DNA of 64,000 nt from Sideroxyarcus sp. (GTDB lineage Bacteria > Pseudomonadota > Gammaproteobacteria > Burkholderiales > Gallionellaceae): contig JAUSBR010000007.1 of NCBI GenBank assembly GCA_030651895.1, positions 1-64,000 on the forward strand, written 5' to 3'. The notes under the pieces were generated by a model. The model had not been told where the DNA came from. It saw nothing but the letters and a program-made list of their open reading frames with translations, and made no database searches. The position numbers and the translations under genes were made by a program. This document shows, piece by piece, positions 17,758 through 29,949 of the stretch (its first letter is position 1; the number at the start of each line of letters is the position of its first letter).

Positions 17758-19191
17758 ATGAAAAATCGGGTTCAACAAATCGTTTTAGGATGCTTGGGGT
17801 TGTTTTTCGCCCTGTCAGTTTTTGCGGCTGACGCCGTGAGAGACAAGGGAGCAAGCCAGATATCCAAGGCGAACACATTGGTTCAAGCGGGAAAATTCAA
17901 GGCGGCATACAAGCTATTGCAGCCACTGGAATTTGAGTTGGCCGGAAATGTGCAATACGACTACCTGCTGGGTGTCTGTGCCGTAAATGCGGGAAAACCC
18001 GACAGGGCTACCATCGCTTTGGAACGAGTCGTTGCAACCAATTCAGGCTATGGTGATGCGCGGCAGTGGTTGGCTATCGCCTATTTCCAATCGGGAGATA
18101 TGGATCGCGCGAAGAAGGAGTTCAACACGGTTCTGGAGCAAAAGTCTTCCGCGCAGACCAAGTCAACGGCGAATCAGTACCTCAAAGCGATCAAGCAGCA
18201 AGAGGATGCCAAGGAAGTCGCCGCGAAAAAGGCGCAGCAACCCTATTTGCTTGGCGGAATAGAGCTTGGCTACGGACACGACTCGAGTATCGCGACGGTG
18301 CCTGATGCCTATTCTTCTGCCTATTCCGCATCGATAGGTGTAGCCCCGCCGCCCGACAAGCCCAGCATTCCAAGCGGCATTTCGGACAACTTCTCCCTTC
18401 TGAATCTCAACATGGAAGGGCGCGTTCCTTTTGCATCGGTCGGGACTTACGGTTTCGTCTCAGTTGACTCCAGCCATCGGGCGTATAACAACCATAGCTC
18501 GATGAATTCGCACACCAGCCTGGTGAAAGGCGGGGTAAGTGCCACATCGCAGGGCGATACCTATCGTTTTGATGTCGCGCGTCGCGGGTATCGTCAACAG
18601 GGGACGGAAACAGGCTATACGAACAACAGCGCGCAAAACTCGGTGACAGGAGATGTGCGATTCATGGTCAGCGCTCGTGACTATTGGGCGTTCACGGTTC
18701 AATACAACACGCCGCGTTATGTGACATCTCCGGATCAAGACACCAACCAGATGATGTACGGAACTAACTTCATGCATATCTTTGCGCAGGAAGGGTCACC
18801 GTTGATCTATTTTGCGCTGAACCACGCGCGCGATCGTGCGGTACGTGAACTGACGAACCACTCACCGCTGATTTCTTCGACGGATGTCAGCAGAAACACC
18901 AATACCGTCATGCTCTACTCACAGTATTCGTTTGGTAAAGATGTCGATGTGACGGGCATGTGGATGAAGAGTTTCCGTAAAGACACTAAAGCGTATGCGC
19001 GTGCCTATGTGGCTGAATTGCCATATGGCAGGGATGCCATGACCGTACTCATGTTGGGAATGAATTGGCGCCCTGCACCGAATTGGATCTTGCATCCGCA
19101 GTGGATGCGTATAAAAAACGCATCGAACATCCCTTTGTACGGGTTCCAAAAGACCGAGTTCAGTCTGAGCCTGAAAAGGGAATTTAAGTAA
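17758..19191 (+). CDS. TPR plus predicted outer membrane beta-barrel protein
   Basis: 477 residues from ATG 17758 (GGGAG upstream; GTG 17752 also possible). A signal peptide (ending VFAADAVRD) is followed by three or so TPR-like helical repeats (~25-150: GKFKAAYKLLQPLEFEL, YDYLLGVCAVNAGKPDRA, ARQWLAIAYFQSGDMDRAKKEF). A C-terminal ~310-residue region with alternating aromatic/polar strands (LGGIELGYGHDSS... SLSLKREFK) looks like an outer-membrane barrel. The layout resembles Slam/DUF560-type surface-assembly factors (TPR followed by a 14-strand barrel), but clear Slam signatures were not recognised. It heads a three-gene unit with two exported S74-domain proteins, so it may help to export or anchor them (inference). 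Confidence 0.7.
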   Translation: MKNRVQQIVLGCLGLFFALSVFAADAVRDKGASQISKANTLVQAGKFKAAYKLLQPLEFELAGNVQYDYLLGVCAVNAGKPDRATIALERVVATNSGYGDARQWLAIAYFQSGDMDRAKKEFNTVLEQKSSAQTKSTANQYLKAIKQQEDAKEVAAKKAQQPYLLGGIELGYGHDSSIATVPDAYSSAYSASIGVAPPPDKPSIPSGISDNFSLLNLNMEGRVPFASVGTYGFVSVDSSHRAYNNHSSMNSHTSLVKGGVSATSQGDTYRFDVARRGYRQQGTETGYTNNSAQNSVTGDVRFMVSARDYWAFTVQYNTPRYVTSPDQDTNQMMYGTNFMHIFAQEGSPLIYFALNHARDRAVRELTNHSPLISSTDVSRNTNTVMLYSQYSFGKDVDVTGMWMKSFRKDTKAYARAYVAELPYGRDAMTVLMLGMNWRPAPNWILHPQWMRIKNASNIPLYGFQKTEFSLSLKREFK

Positions 19192-19214
19192 CTTGCAAGT
19201 ATTGGAGGTGTGAC

Positions 19215-19874
19215 ATGAAAACTACACAGTTGATAGCAATGGCCCTATCCGGTGTGCTGGTTGCATCCGGATCATACGCAGATGATCTGTCAGTGCAGGA
19301 AAATTCGATCAGGAAGGCGGCCCGTGTCCGGCAGCAGACGGCTCCTCCGGTCAGTGTGCAGAATACGCCCGCTCCTGTGAATCAGGTTGCGCCGGTACTG
19401 ACAAGGCCTCTAGTGATGGCCCCGCTTCCGGTTCTGGCACCCGCGGCGCCGTTAGTGCCTATGGTCGCTCCTAGATTGTTGACTCCCCCGGTGTTGACGG
19501 TGAATCCGGTGCCGCTGCCGGTGATTGCGCCCATCGCGCCTCCCGTCTTCACAGCAATGCCGATTCTGCCGGTAATCACACCGCCGTTGATCGTGATTCC
19601 GCCGCCCCCGCTGGTGTTGCTGCCACCTCCCATCATCACTGTACCTATTGTGTTTGTGCCTCCGCCGATCATTTATAGAACTTCCGATCGACGTCTGAAA
19701 ACGAATATCCATCGTATCGGTACTCACCCGCGCGGATTTGGCATCTATGAGTATGACTATGTTTGGGGTGAGCACGCGGTCGGAGTGATGGCGGATGAGG
19801 TTATGGTCAGCATGCCCGAGGCTGTACTCAGGGGCGAGGATGGGTATGACAGAGTGGATTATTCGAAACTGTAG
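19215..19874 (+). CDS. Exported Pro/Val-rich protein with C-terminal S74-type chaperone domain
   Basis: 219 residues. Signal peptide (MKTTQLIAMALSGVLVASGSYA), a low-complexity proline/valine/leucine-rich stalk (~40-155, with runs such as IVIPPPPLVLLPPPI), then a C-terminal 63-residue domain beginning SDRRLKTNI and ending DRVDYSKL. This has the hallmarks of the Peptidase S74/intramolecular chaperone core of phage tail fibres (S-D-x-R-L-K-x-N-I start, Y-x-Y/W middle, G-V-x-A-D-E-V and DRVDYSKL end). In that family the initial Ser is the autocleavage site; cleavage here is untested. The domain is 47/63 identical, by my count, to that of the next gene. No phage genes are nearby. Confidence 0.7.
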   Translation: MKTTQLIAMALSGVLVASGSYADDLSVQENSIRKAARVRQQTAPPVSVQNTPAPVNQVAPVLTRPLVMAPLPVLAPAAPLVPMVAPRLLTPPVLTVNPVPLPVIAPIAPPVFTAMPILPVITPPLIVIPPPPLVLLPPPIITVPIVFVPPPIIYRTSDRRLKTNIHRIGTHPRGFGIYEYDYVWGEHAVGVMADEVMVSMPEAVLRGEDGYDRVDYSKL

Positions 19875-19897
19875 AAGGTGATTTGGGAGTGGAAATC

Positions 19898-21130
19898 ATG
19901 AAGAACTTTATTTTCGCTGTAGGCGCTCTTGCAGCGCTTGTCTCGCTGGACGTTGCCGCGGCAGCCGGGAGTTTTCAGTTTGTCTCCGGGGATGTAAAGG
20001 TGACTTCGGCGACAGGCAAGGATCGCATTGCCCGCAAAGGTGGCGATATCAACGAAGGAGATACAATCACTTCCGCCGCTTCCGCCTCTGCGCAGGTGAA
20101 GATGAAGGATGACGGTTTGATCATCGTGCGTCCGGAAACCAAGTTGCGTATCACGACTTTCCGCTTTAGCGGCAAAGCTGATGGGTCTGAACGCAGTTTG
20201 ATCTCATTGGTAAAAGGTGGGTTTCGAGCCATCACAGGAATGATCGGTCGTAGCAATAAGGAAAACTACAAGATCGAAACGCCGACCGCGACGATCGGTA
20301 TCCGGGGAACTGACCATGAGCCGATGTTCATCCCTAATCCGGTGGATGGGCGTCCTGCTCTGGGAGAACCGGGAACATATGACAAGGTGAATAGCGGGGC
20401 GGCAGTGCTTTCGACTGCAAAGGGTTTGGTGGTCATCAATCCCAACAGCGCGGGTTTTGTGCCCAACATGGTCAATGCGAGGCCGACCATATTGCCCAAT
20501 ATCCCCGCCTTCTATCGACCGCCAACCAGAGATGAGCCGGCAATCGTCCCGGTTGCTAGGCAACAGCCAGTGGGGACACTGGCCAGCCCGGGGGGGCTGA
20601 TCAAGGGATCGACTCTTACTAGGGCGCCGCTTACCGGCAACTTGCCGGTCACGACGCTGAAGCCGTTGACGACTACGTTGACTGCTCCTGTCACTGCGCT
20701 GCCGACGACTACGAAGACCTTGCAGCCGCTGACGACCACTATCCAGCCGATCACAACAACGATTCAGCCGGTCACGACCATTCAGCCGACAACTACGATC
20801 CAGCCGGTCACGACGACGATCCAACCGCTGACGACCACTATCCAGCCGATCACCACAACGATCCAGCCCACCACGACTATTCAACCGACAACGACGATCC
20901 AGCCGATTACGACAATTCAACCAACGCTTACCATCTCGGATAGGCGCCTGAAGAAGAACATCAAACGTATCGGCACGCACCCGCTGGGAATCGGTATGTA
21001 TGAGTTCGATTACCTCTGGGGCGAACACGCTACGGGCGTGATGGCTGATGAGGTTCGTACAATCAGGCCAGATGCTGTGACCAGAGGTGCCGATGGATTT
21101 GATCGCGTGGATTACAGCAAATTGAATTGA
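19898..21130 (+). CDS. FecR-domain protein with Thr/Ile/Gln/Pro repeat stalk and S74-type C-terminus
   Basis: 410 residues from ATG 19898 (GGGAGTGG upstream; the TTG at 19883 in the track is not favoured). Signal peptide (~1-23), FecR domain (~24-135: SFQFVSGDVKVTSATGKDR, EGDTITSAASASAQVKMKDDG, IRGTDHE), a variable linker, ten imperfect TTTIQP-type repeats (~residues 277-342), then an S74-type domain (SDRRLKKNIKRIGTH ... DRVDYSKLN). FecR domains of this secreted type occur in surface and signalling proteins without a sigma/anti-sigma context, and no ECF sigma gene is adjacent. Shared C-terminal domain and close spacing to the previous gene indicate a functional set. Confidence 0.75.
   Translation: MKNFIFAVGALAALVSLDVAAAAGSFQFVSGDVKVTSATGKDRIARKGGDINEGDTITSAASASAQVKMKDDGLIIVRPETKLRITTFRFSGKADGSERSLISLVKGGFRAITGMIGRSNKENYKIETPTATIGIRGTDHEPMFIPNPVDGRPALGEPGTYDKVNSGAAVLSTAKGLVVINPNSAGFVPNMVNARPTILPNIPAFYRPPTRDEPAIVPVARQQPVGTLASPGGLIKGSTLTRAPLTGNLPVTTLKPLTTTLTAPVTALPTTTKTLQPLTTTIQPITTTIQPVTTIQPTTTIQPVTTTIQPLTTTIQPITTTIQPTTTIQPTTTIQPITTIQPTLTISDRRLKKNIKRIGTHPLGIGMYEFDYLWGEHATGVMADEVRTIRPDAVTRGADGFDRVDYSKLN
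20728..20922 (+). repeat. In-frame tandem repeat encoding TTTIQP units
   Basis: About ten degenerate 18- or 21-bp units (consensus like ACGACCATTCAGCCG with an optional extra codon) encoding (L/I/V/T)TT(T)IQP. The unit length is a multiple of three, so copy-number change would lengthen or shorten the stalk without a frameshift. Confidence 0.9.
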
Positions 21131-21146
21131 GTACTGCCGTATCCTG

Positions 21147-21182
21147 AAACGACAAGCCCCGCAAAAGCGGGGCTTGTCGTTT
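21147..21182. terminator. Bidirectional terminator between the FecR-S74 gene and purB
   Basis: Perfect 16-bp stem AAACGACAAGCCCCGC / GCGGGGCTTGTCGTTT around an AAAA loop, with A/T-rich flanks on both sides. It can serve both convergent genes and has the same core as the panD terminator. Confidence 0.88.
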
Positions 21183-21202
21183 GTGCTGCCGGAAAAGCCG
21201 AC

Positions 21203-22609
<1,407 letters not shown>

Positions 22610-22627
22610 TTACGTTAAAGAACGGGC

Positions 22628-23680
22628 TCAGGCAGGCGTTTGATTGAGCAGCACCGTGCGCGTCGGGAAGGCGAAGTCGGCGCCATTGCGGGCGATGATG
22701 GCGGCGACTTGCAGCAGTATCTCCTGCTTGATTGCATGGAACTGCTTCAGCTCGGTGGTCTTGCTGAAGGCCTGGATGACGAAGTTGATCGAGGAATCGG
22801 CGAACTGGTCGAAGGCGACGAAGGAGGGCTGCTCGTTGTCGATCTCGGGGTGCTGATCCAGCATGGTTCGCACCTCCTCAACGATGTTCTCCATCCTGCC
22901 GATGTCCTCGTAGCGCAGGCCGATGGTCTCGCGGATACGGTGGTGCGACATGCGCGAGGGGTTCTCCACCACGATGGAGGTGAATAGCGAGTTGGGGACG
23001 TAAAGCGGAGTCTTGTCGGGCGAGCGGATGATGGTCTGGCGCCAGCCGATCTGCTCGACCCAGCCTTCGATGTTCTTGTCAGGCGAACGCACCGCATCGC
23101 CGACGTTGAACGGCCGGTCCAGATGGATCATCACTGCGCCGAAGAAGTTTGCCAGCAGGTCCTTGGCGGCGAAGCCGACCGCGATGCCGCCCATGCCGCC
23201 GAAGGCCAGCACACCGGAGAGGCTGAAACCCAGCGTCTGCATCACGGCCATGGCGGCAATGACGAAGACCGAGATACGTGCGACCTTGCCCAGCCCGTCC
23301 ACGGTGGTGCGGTCCAGATGTCCGCCTGCGCGGATGCGTGCAGCGACCATGTTGTCGGCCAGTTCGCGGATCAGCTTGAGCAGGAACCACGAGATGCAGA
23401 CCACGATGGCGATGCTGCGCACGGGGGCGACATATTCAAGCAAGGCTTCATCGGTCTGGCGATGCAGCAGATGCAGTGCAAAGGAGATGCCGCCCACCCA
23501 GATCAGCAGCGGCAATGGTTTGCGTGCCGCCGCGATCAGGGAATCGTCCCAGACATTCTCCGTGTGGGCGGCGACCTTTTCAGCCTGCTGCAGCGCGCGG
23601 CGGGCAAGGTAATGCGCCGCAACAGTGGCGGCGAGTACCAGCAGCAGGCGGACGGTTTCGGGACTCAGGTTGATGGTCAT
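22628..23680 (-). CDS. MscS-family small-conductance mechanosensitive channel
   Basis: 350 residues from ATG 23680, which has an AAGGAGAAC Shine-Dalgarno; the ORF extension upstream overlaps mnmA. It has four or five membrane helices, then the MscS pore helix (LAFGGMGGIAVGFAAKDLLANFFGAVMIHLDRPFNVGDAV), the beta domain (GWVEQIGWRQTIIRSPDKTPLYVPNSLF) and a C-terminal cytoplasmic cage. Releases solutes on hypo-osmotic shock (family knowledge). The gene is 13 bp downstream of mnmA and before purB. Confidence 0.92.
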   Translation of the reverse strand: MTINLSPETVRLLLVLAATVAAHYLARRALQQAEKVAAHTENVWDDSLIAAARKPLPLLIWVGGISFALHLLHRQTDEALLEYVAPVRSIAIVVCISWFLLKLIRELADNMVAARIRAGGHLDRTTVDGLGKVARISVFVIAAMAVMQTLGFSLSGVLAFGGMGGIAVGFAAKDLLANFFGAVMIHLDRPFNVGDAVRSPDKNIEGWVEQIGWRQTIIRSPDKTPLYVPNSLFTSIVVENPSRMSHHRIRETIGLRYEDIGRMENIVEEVRTMLDQHPEIDNEQPSFVAFDQFADSSINFVIQAFSKTTELKQFHAIKQEILLQVAAIIARNGADFAFPTRTVLLNQTPA

Positions 23681-23693
23681 GCGTTCTCCTTGC

Positions 23694-24782
23694 TCATTTC
23701 TCGATGATGCCGCCGCCGAGGCAGATTGCCCCGTCGTAGGCAACCACCGATTGTCCAGGTGTTACCGCCCACTGCGCTTCATCGAAGCTGAAGCGGGCCG
23801 AATCGGTGCCGGTCAGGGCGATACGACATCCTGCATCCTGCTGGCGGTAGCGGGTCTTGGCGGCGTAGGCGCGTGTGGTGTCCGGCGCGGTGCCGCTGAT
23901 CCAGTGCATCTCCAACGCTTCAAGTTCCGGTTTGAGCAGAGCGGGGTGGTCGTGCCCCTGCACCACGATCAGGCGGTTTTTCGCCATGTCCTTGCCGGCG
24001 ACGAACCACGGTTCGCCGCTGCCTTCCTTGCCGCCGCCGATGCCGAGTCCCTGGCGCTGGCCGTAGGTGTAGAACGACAGGCCCATGTGCGGGCCCATCA
24101 CCTTGCCTTCCGGCGTGACCATGTCGCCGGGCTTGGTCGGCAGGTAACGGTTGAGGAACTCGCGGAAAGGGCGCTCGCCGATGAAGCAGATGCCGGTACT
24201 GTCCTTCTTCGCGGCGTTGGAGAGGTTGTGCTGGCGCGCGATCTCGCGCACCTTGCTCTTCGGAATATCAGCTAGCGGAAACATCGACTTCGACAATTGC
24301 TGCTGGTTCAGGCGATGCAGAAAGTAACTCTGATCCTTGCTGTCGTCGTCGGCCTTGAGTAACTGGAACCGGCCGTCCTGCTCGCGCACCTTGGCGTAAT
24401 GGCCGGTGGCGATCTTGTCGGCGCCGAGGCGGATGGCGTGGTCGAGGAAGGCCTTGAACTTGATCTCGGAGTTGCACAGGATATCGGGGTTCGGCGTGCG
24501 CCCGGCCTCGTATTCGCGCAGGAAATAGCTGAACACGCGGTCCTTGTACTCCTTGGCGAAATTGACCGCCTCGATGGGAATGCCGATGGTGTCGGCCACC
24601 GACACGGCATCGATCAAATCCTGGCGTGAGGAGCAGTATTCGCTGTCGTCATCGTCTTCCCAGTTCTTCATGAACAGGCCGATGACCTCGTAGCCCTGTT
24701 GCTTCAGCAGAAGCGCGGTGACAGAAGAGTCGACGCCGCCGGACATGCCGACGACGACAGTAATTTTACGATCGCTGTTCAC
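23694..24782 (-). CDS. mnmA: tRNA-specific 2-thiouridylase
   Basis: 362 residues from a GTG start. Thiolates U34 of tRNA Lys/Glu/Gln. Seen: the PP-loop [17 protein letters not shown], the acidic [14 protein letters not shown], the first catalytic Cys in [34 protein letters not shown] and the second Cys in [17 protein letters not shown]. The C-terminus carries the usual beta-barrel domain. Located next to nudJ as in E. coli. Confidence 0.97.
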   Translation of the reverse strand: MNSDRKITVVVGMSGGVDSSVTALLLKQQGYEVIGLFMKNWEDDDDSEYCSSRQDLIDAVSVADTIGIPIEAVNFAKEYKDRVFSYFLREYEAGRTPNPDILCNSEIKFKAFLDHAIRLGADKIATGHYAKVREQDGRFQLLKADDDSKDQSYFLHRLNQQQLSKSMFPLADIPKSKVREIARQHNLSNAAKKDSTGICFIGERPFREFLNRYLPTKPGDMVTPEGKVMGPHMGLSFYTYGQRQGLGIGGGKEGSGEPWFVAGKDMAKNRLIVVQGHDHPALLKPELEALEMHWISGTAPDTTRAYAAKTRYRQQDAGCRIALTGTDSARFSFDEAQWAVTPGQSVVAYDGAICLGGGIIEK

Positions 24783-24789
24783 GATTGGC

Positions 24790-24822
24790 CCCTCTCCCTC
24801 TGGGAGAGGGTTCGGGTGAGGG
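24790..24822. repeat. REP-like palindromic repeat between mnmA and nudJ
   Basis: CCCTCTCCC TCT GGGAGAGGG is a 9-bp perfect palindrome followed by TTCGGGTGAGGG. This GAGAGGG-TTCGGGTGAGGG string is a widespread dispersed repeat in proteobacterial intergenic regions (from general knowledge). It could form a hairpin in the nudJ-mnmA transcript. Confidence 0.7.
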
Positions 24823-24830
24823 CTTGCCCT

Positions 24831-25277
24831 TTACTCATAATGCGTGATGAGGTCGAGCGGGTAGCGCTTGCCTGCGAGATAGTCTTCCACACAGCGCAGA
24901 ATCAGCGGGCTGCGATGGCGCGCTTGCGTGGCGCGAATCTCATCCAGTGTCATCCACACGGCGCGCACGATACCCTTGTCCAATTGGCGCTCCGGCTGAT
25001 GGGAGAGGATGCGCCCGCCGAAAGCAAAGCGCAGATAAGTGGTATCGGAAGCGGTCGAATGCCAGCGATAGACACCGATCAGGAATTCCGGCTCGAAATC
25101 ATAGGCCGACTCCTCCAGCACCTCGCGTACCGCGCCTGCGGGCAGGGTCTCGTTAGGTTCCCAGTGTCCGGCGGGTTGGTTGAACAGCAGACCCTGCGGG
25201 GTATGTTCTTCCACCAGCAGGAATTTGCCGTCCTGTTCGAGGACGGCGGCGACGGTGGCGTGTGGTTTCCAGATCAT
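24831..25277 (-). CDS. nudJ: Nudix hydrolase, NudJ-like
   Basis: 148 residues. Nudix box [25 protein letters not shown] is complete for the metal-binding RExxEE part; the usual Gly after EEx is replaced by Ala. NudJ of E. coli hydrolyses thiamine precursor pyrophosphates and other nucleoside di-/triphosphates and is also next to mnmA, which supports the name. The minus-strand order is nudJ then mnmA, separated by a REP-like repeat. Confidence 0.88.
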   Translation of the reverse strand: MIWKPHATVAAVLEQDGKFLLVEEHTPQGLLFNQPAGHWEPNETLPAGAVREVLEESAYDFEPEFLIGVYRWHSTASDTTYLRFAFGGRILSHQPERQLDKGIVRAVWMTLDEIRATQARHRSPLILRCVEDYLAGKRYPLDLITHYE

Positions 25278-25329
25278 GACGGGATTTTAAACGAAATAAA
25301 AAAGGCAGGGTTGCCCCTGCCTTTCAATT

Positions 25330-25416
25330 TGGTGCCGGGGGGGGGAATCGAACCCCCACGCCCTTTCAGGCACCGGATTTTGAGTCCGGCACGTCTACCA
25401 GTTCCATCACCCCGGC
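25330..25416 (-). tRNA. tRNA-Leu (anticodon CAA)
   Basis: 87-nt cloverleaf on the minus strand: acceptor stem GCCGGGG / CCCCGGC, A discriminator and encoded CCA; anticodon stem CCGGA / TCCGG with loop CTCAAAA giving CAA (reads UUG); long variable arm as in class II tRNAs; T-stem GGGGG / CCCCC with loop TTCGATT. No attachment-site duplication was noticed next to it. Confidence 0.96.
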
Positions 25417-25541
25417 TGGGTGTATTTCCCATGCCGCTGCGGAATCAGCGCTCCGCAACGAGAAGGGCGCGAATTATCCATGAAACGCCCCCCTCCATCA
25501 ACTACAATGCGCGCTTTTCTACCCGCATCCCCGTGGTTTCC

Positions 25542-27667
<2,126 letters not shown>

Positions 27668-27738
27668 ACGGTCATCTCTTCCGTGTTAGAATGCGCACCT
27701 TTGATTTTTAATAACCCGATCTTCAAGGAGGAGTAGTC

Positions 27739-28083
27739 ATGGTTTCTATCAGCGAATTGTTCATCAGCAACGCGTACGCAGAGGGTGCAGCAGCAGCCCC
27801 GCAGGGCGGCGGTTTCCTCGAATTTTTGCCCCTGGTCGCCTTGCTGGCGGTGTTCTATTTCCTCATCCTGCGCCCGCAACAGAAGCGCGCCAAGGAGCAC
27901 AAGGCTTTGATGGAAGCACTGCAAAAGGGCGACGAAGTCGTCACCGTTGGCGGCGTGCTGGGCAAAGTGACCAAGGTCGGTGAAGAGAATGTGGCCATCG
28001 AGGTCGCCGACAACGTCGTTATGCAAGTGCAGAAGATGGCGATCCAGAACGTCCTGCCCAAAGGCACGATCAAGTCGATCTGA
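27739..28083 (+). CDS. yajC: Preprotein translocase accessory subunit YajC
   Basis: 114 residues. A single N-terminal membrane helix (FLEFLPLVALLAVFYFLILRPQQKR) followed by the conserved HKALMEALQKGDEVVTVGGVLGKVTKV beta domain. Part of the SecDF-YajC complex that aids late steps of Sec export. It has a strong AAGGAGGAG Shine-Dalgarno and a TAGAAT -10-like element in the gap after tgt. Confidence 0.95.
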   Translation: MVSISELFISNAYAEGAAAAPQGGGFLEFLPLVALLAVFYFLILRPQQKRAKEHKALMEALQKGDEVVTVGGVLGKVTKVGEENVAIEVADNVVMQVQKMAIQNVLPKGTIKSI

Positions 28084-28122
28084 GCCGCGTGATTCCCTTC
28101 TGCCGCAAGCCAAGGTGCTGAA

Positions 28123-29937
28123 ATGAACCAATATCCGCTCTGGAAATACCTGCTGATCCTGCTTTCGCTGTTGCTGGGCCTGGTCTATACACTGCCCAAC
28201 TTTTACGGCGAGTCGCCAGCGGTGCAGGTGTTGCCGCTGCGCTCCAGCCTCAAGGCGGACACGGCACTGCTGGCCCGGGTGGATGAGGTACTGAAGTCGG
28301 CGCAATTGGCTCCCGAAGTGGTTTCTCTGGATGCCACCAGCGTCAAGGCGCGTTTCGCCGATACCGACACCCAGTTGAAAGCCAAGGACGTGTTGCAGGC
28401 GCAATTGGGCGAGGACTATATGGTGGCGTTGAATCTGTTGTCGCGTTCGCCGCAGTGGCTGCCCGACTACTTCAATGCCTTGCCGATGTATCTGGGTCTG
28501 GACTTGCGCGGCGGCGTGCATTTCCTCATGCAGGTGGACATGAAGGGCTCTCTGGACAAGGCGCTGGAATCGTCTTCCGGCGATATCCGCAGCACCCTGC
28601 GCGAGGCGAACATCGCCTATTCCGGCGTGAGCCGTGACGGCAGCATCGTCACCACCAAGTTCCGCGATGCCGATGCGCGCAGCAAAGGCGAGGAAGAACT
28701 CAAGCAGCGTTTCGCCGGGCTGGAATTCAACAGCAGCGAGTCGGGCAGCGACTTTCTGTTGCATGGCCGTCTCAAGCAGCAGGAACAGTTGCGCATCCAG
28801 GAAGCGGCAATCCAGCAGAACCTGACCACCCTGCGTAACCGCGTCAACGAACTGGGCGTGGCCGAACCGGTGATCCAGCAGCAGGGTGCGGACCGCATCG
28901 TGGTGCAACTGCCCGGCGTGCAGGACACTGCCCGTGCCAAGGAGATCCTCGGTCGCACGGCCACACTGGAAGTGCGTCTGGTCGACGACGAGCGCCAGAT
29001 CGGTTCGGGGTCGGTCGCACCGTTCGGCACCGAGATATTCAAGGACAGCGATGGTTCGCTGTTGCTGGTGAAGAAGAGCGTGATCCTGACCGGCGACAGC
29101 ATCGACGATGCGCAGCCCGGTTTCGACAGCCGCAACAACGAACCGGCCGTGCATATCAACCTGGATGCCAAGGGCGCGCGCAAGTTCAAGGATGCGACGC
29201 GCGAGAACGTCGGCAAGCGCATGGCCATCATCCTGTTCGAAAAGGGCAGGGGCGAAGTGGTCACCGCACCGGTCATTCGCGAAGAGATCGGCGGCGGACG
29301 CGTGCAGATCAGCGGCAGGATGAACACGGTGGAAGCCAACGACACCGCGCTGCTGCTGCGCGCCGGTGCCCTGGCGACGCCGATGGAGATCATCGAAGAG
29401 CGCACCATCGGCCCCAGCCTGGGGGCGGACAACATCAAGCGCGGTTTCGATTCGACCAAGATCGGTTTCATCGCCATCGCCATTTTCATGATCGTCTATT
29501 ACCTGATGTTCGGTACCGTGTCGGTGCTGGCGCTGGGCGCGAACCTGCTGCTGCTGGTCGCCCTGCTGTCGATGATGCAGGCCACGCTCACCCTGCCCGG
29601 TATGGCGGGTATCGCGCTGACACTGGGCATGGCGATCGACGCCAACGTGCTGATCAACGAGCGTATCCGCGAAGAACTGCGCAACGGCGTGCCGCCGCAG
29701 ATGGCCATCCACACCGGCTACGAGAACGCGTTTGCCACCATCCTCGACTCCAACATCACCACGCTGATTGCCGGTATCGCGTTGTTCATGTTCGGCTCCG
29801 GCCCGATCAAGGGCTTCGCTGTGGTGCTGTGTCTGGGCATCCTGACCTCGATGTTCAGTGCGGTGATGGTGTCGCGCATGCTGGTCAACCTGATCTATGG
29901 CCGCAAGACGAGACTGAACAAAGTCGCGATCGGCTAA
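28123..29937 (+). CDS. secD: Protein translocase subunit SecD
   Basis: 604 residues, normal for SecD. Six predicted membrane helices: one at the N-terminus (YLLILLSLLLGLVYTLPNFYG) and five in the C-terminal RND-like half. Between them is the large periplasmic P1 domain, with the family start LGLDLRGGVHFLMQVD and later TLRNRVNELGVAEPVIQQQG. The C-terminal core shows LALGANLLLLVALLSMMQATLTLPGMAGIALTLGMAIDANVLINERIREEL. Uses the proton gradient to pull exported proteins. secF follows by 12 bp. Confidence 0.97.
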   Translation: MNQYPLWKYLLILLSLLLGLVYTLPNFYGESPAVQVLPLRSSLKADTALLARVDEVLKSAQLAPEVVSLDATSVKARFADTDTQLKAKDVLQAQLGEDYMVALNLLSRSPQWLPDYFNALPMYLGLDLRGGVHFLMQVDMKGSLDKALESSSGDIRSTLREANIAYSGVSRDGSIVTTKFRDADARSKGEEELKQRFAGLEFNSSESGSDFLLHGRLKQQEQLRIQEAAIQQNLTTLRNRVNELGVAEPVIQQQGADRIVVQLPGVQDTARAKEILGRTATLEVRLVDDERQIGSGSVAPFGTEIFKDSDGSLLLVKKSVILTGDSIDDAQPGFDSRNNEPAVHINLDAKGARKFKDATRENVGKRMAIILFEKGRGEVVTAPVIREEIGGGRVQISGRMNTVEANDTALLLRAGALATPMEIIEERTIGPSLGADNIKRGFDSTKIGFIAIAIFMIVYYLMFGTVSVLALGANLLLLVALLSMMQATLTLPGMAGIALTLGMAIDANVLINERIREELRNGVPPQMAIHTGYENAFATILDSNITTLIAGIALFMFGSGPIKGFAVVLCLGILTSMFSAVMVSRMLVNLIYGRKTRLNKVAIG

Positions 29938-29949
29938 GGGGATAAGACA

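Noticed and set aside
20728-20922. CRISPR-like array
   Set aside because: The repeats are contiguous, degenerate, in frame and inside a coding region; there are no unique spacers and no cas genes.
19683-21130. Prophage tail-fibre remnant
   Set aside because: The S74-type domain is present, but no other phage gene is near, the proteins carry signal peptides, and both genes are intact with ribosome-binding sites.
24699-25541. Long N-terminal extension of the queA ORF
   Set aside because: It reads through nudJ and the tRNA-Leu in a frame without homology; QueA starts at 25542.
25330-25541. tRNA-associated integration site
   Set aside because: No direct repeat of the tRNA 3' end and no integrase were seen; both flanks are core genes in normal order.
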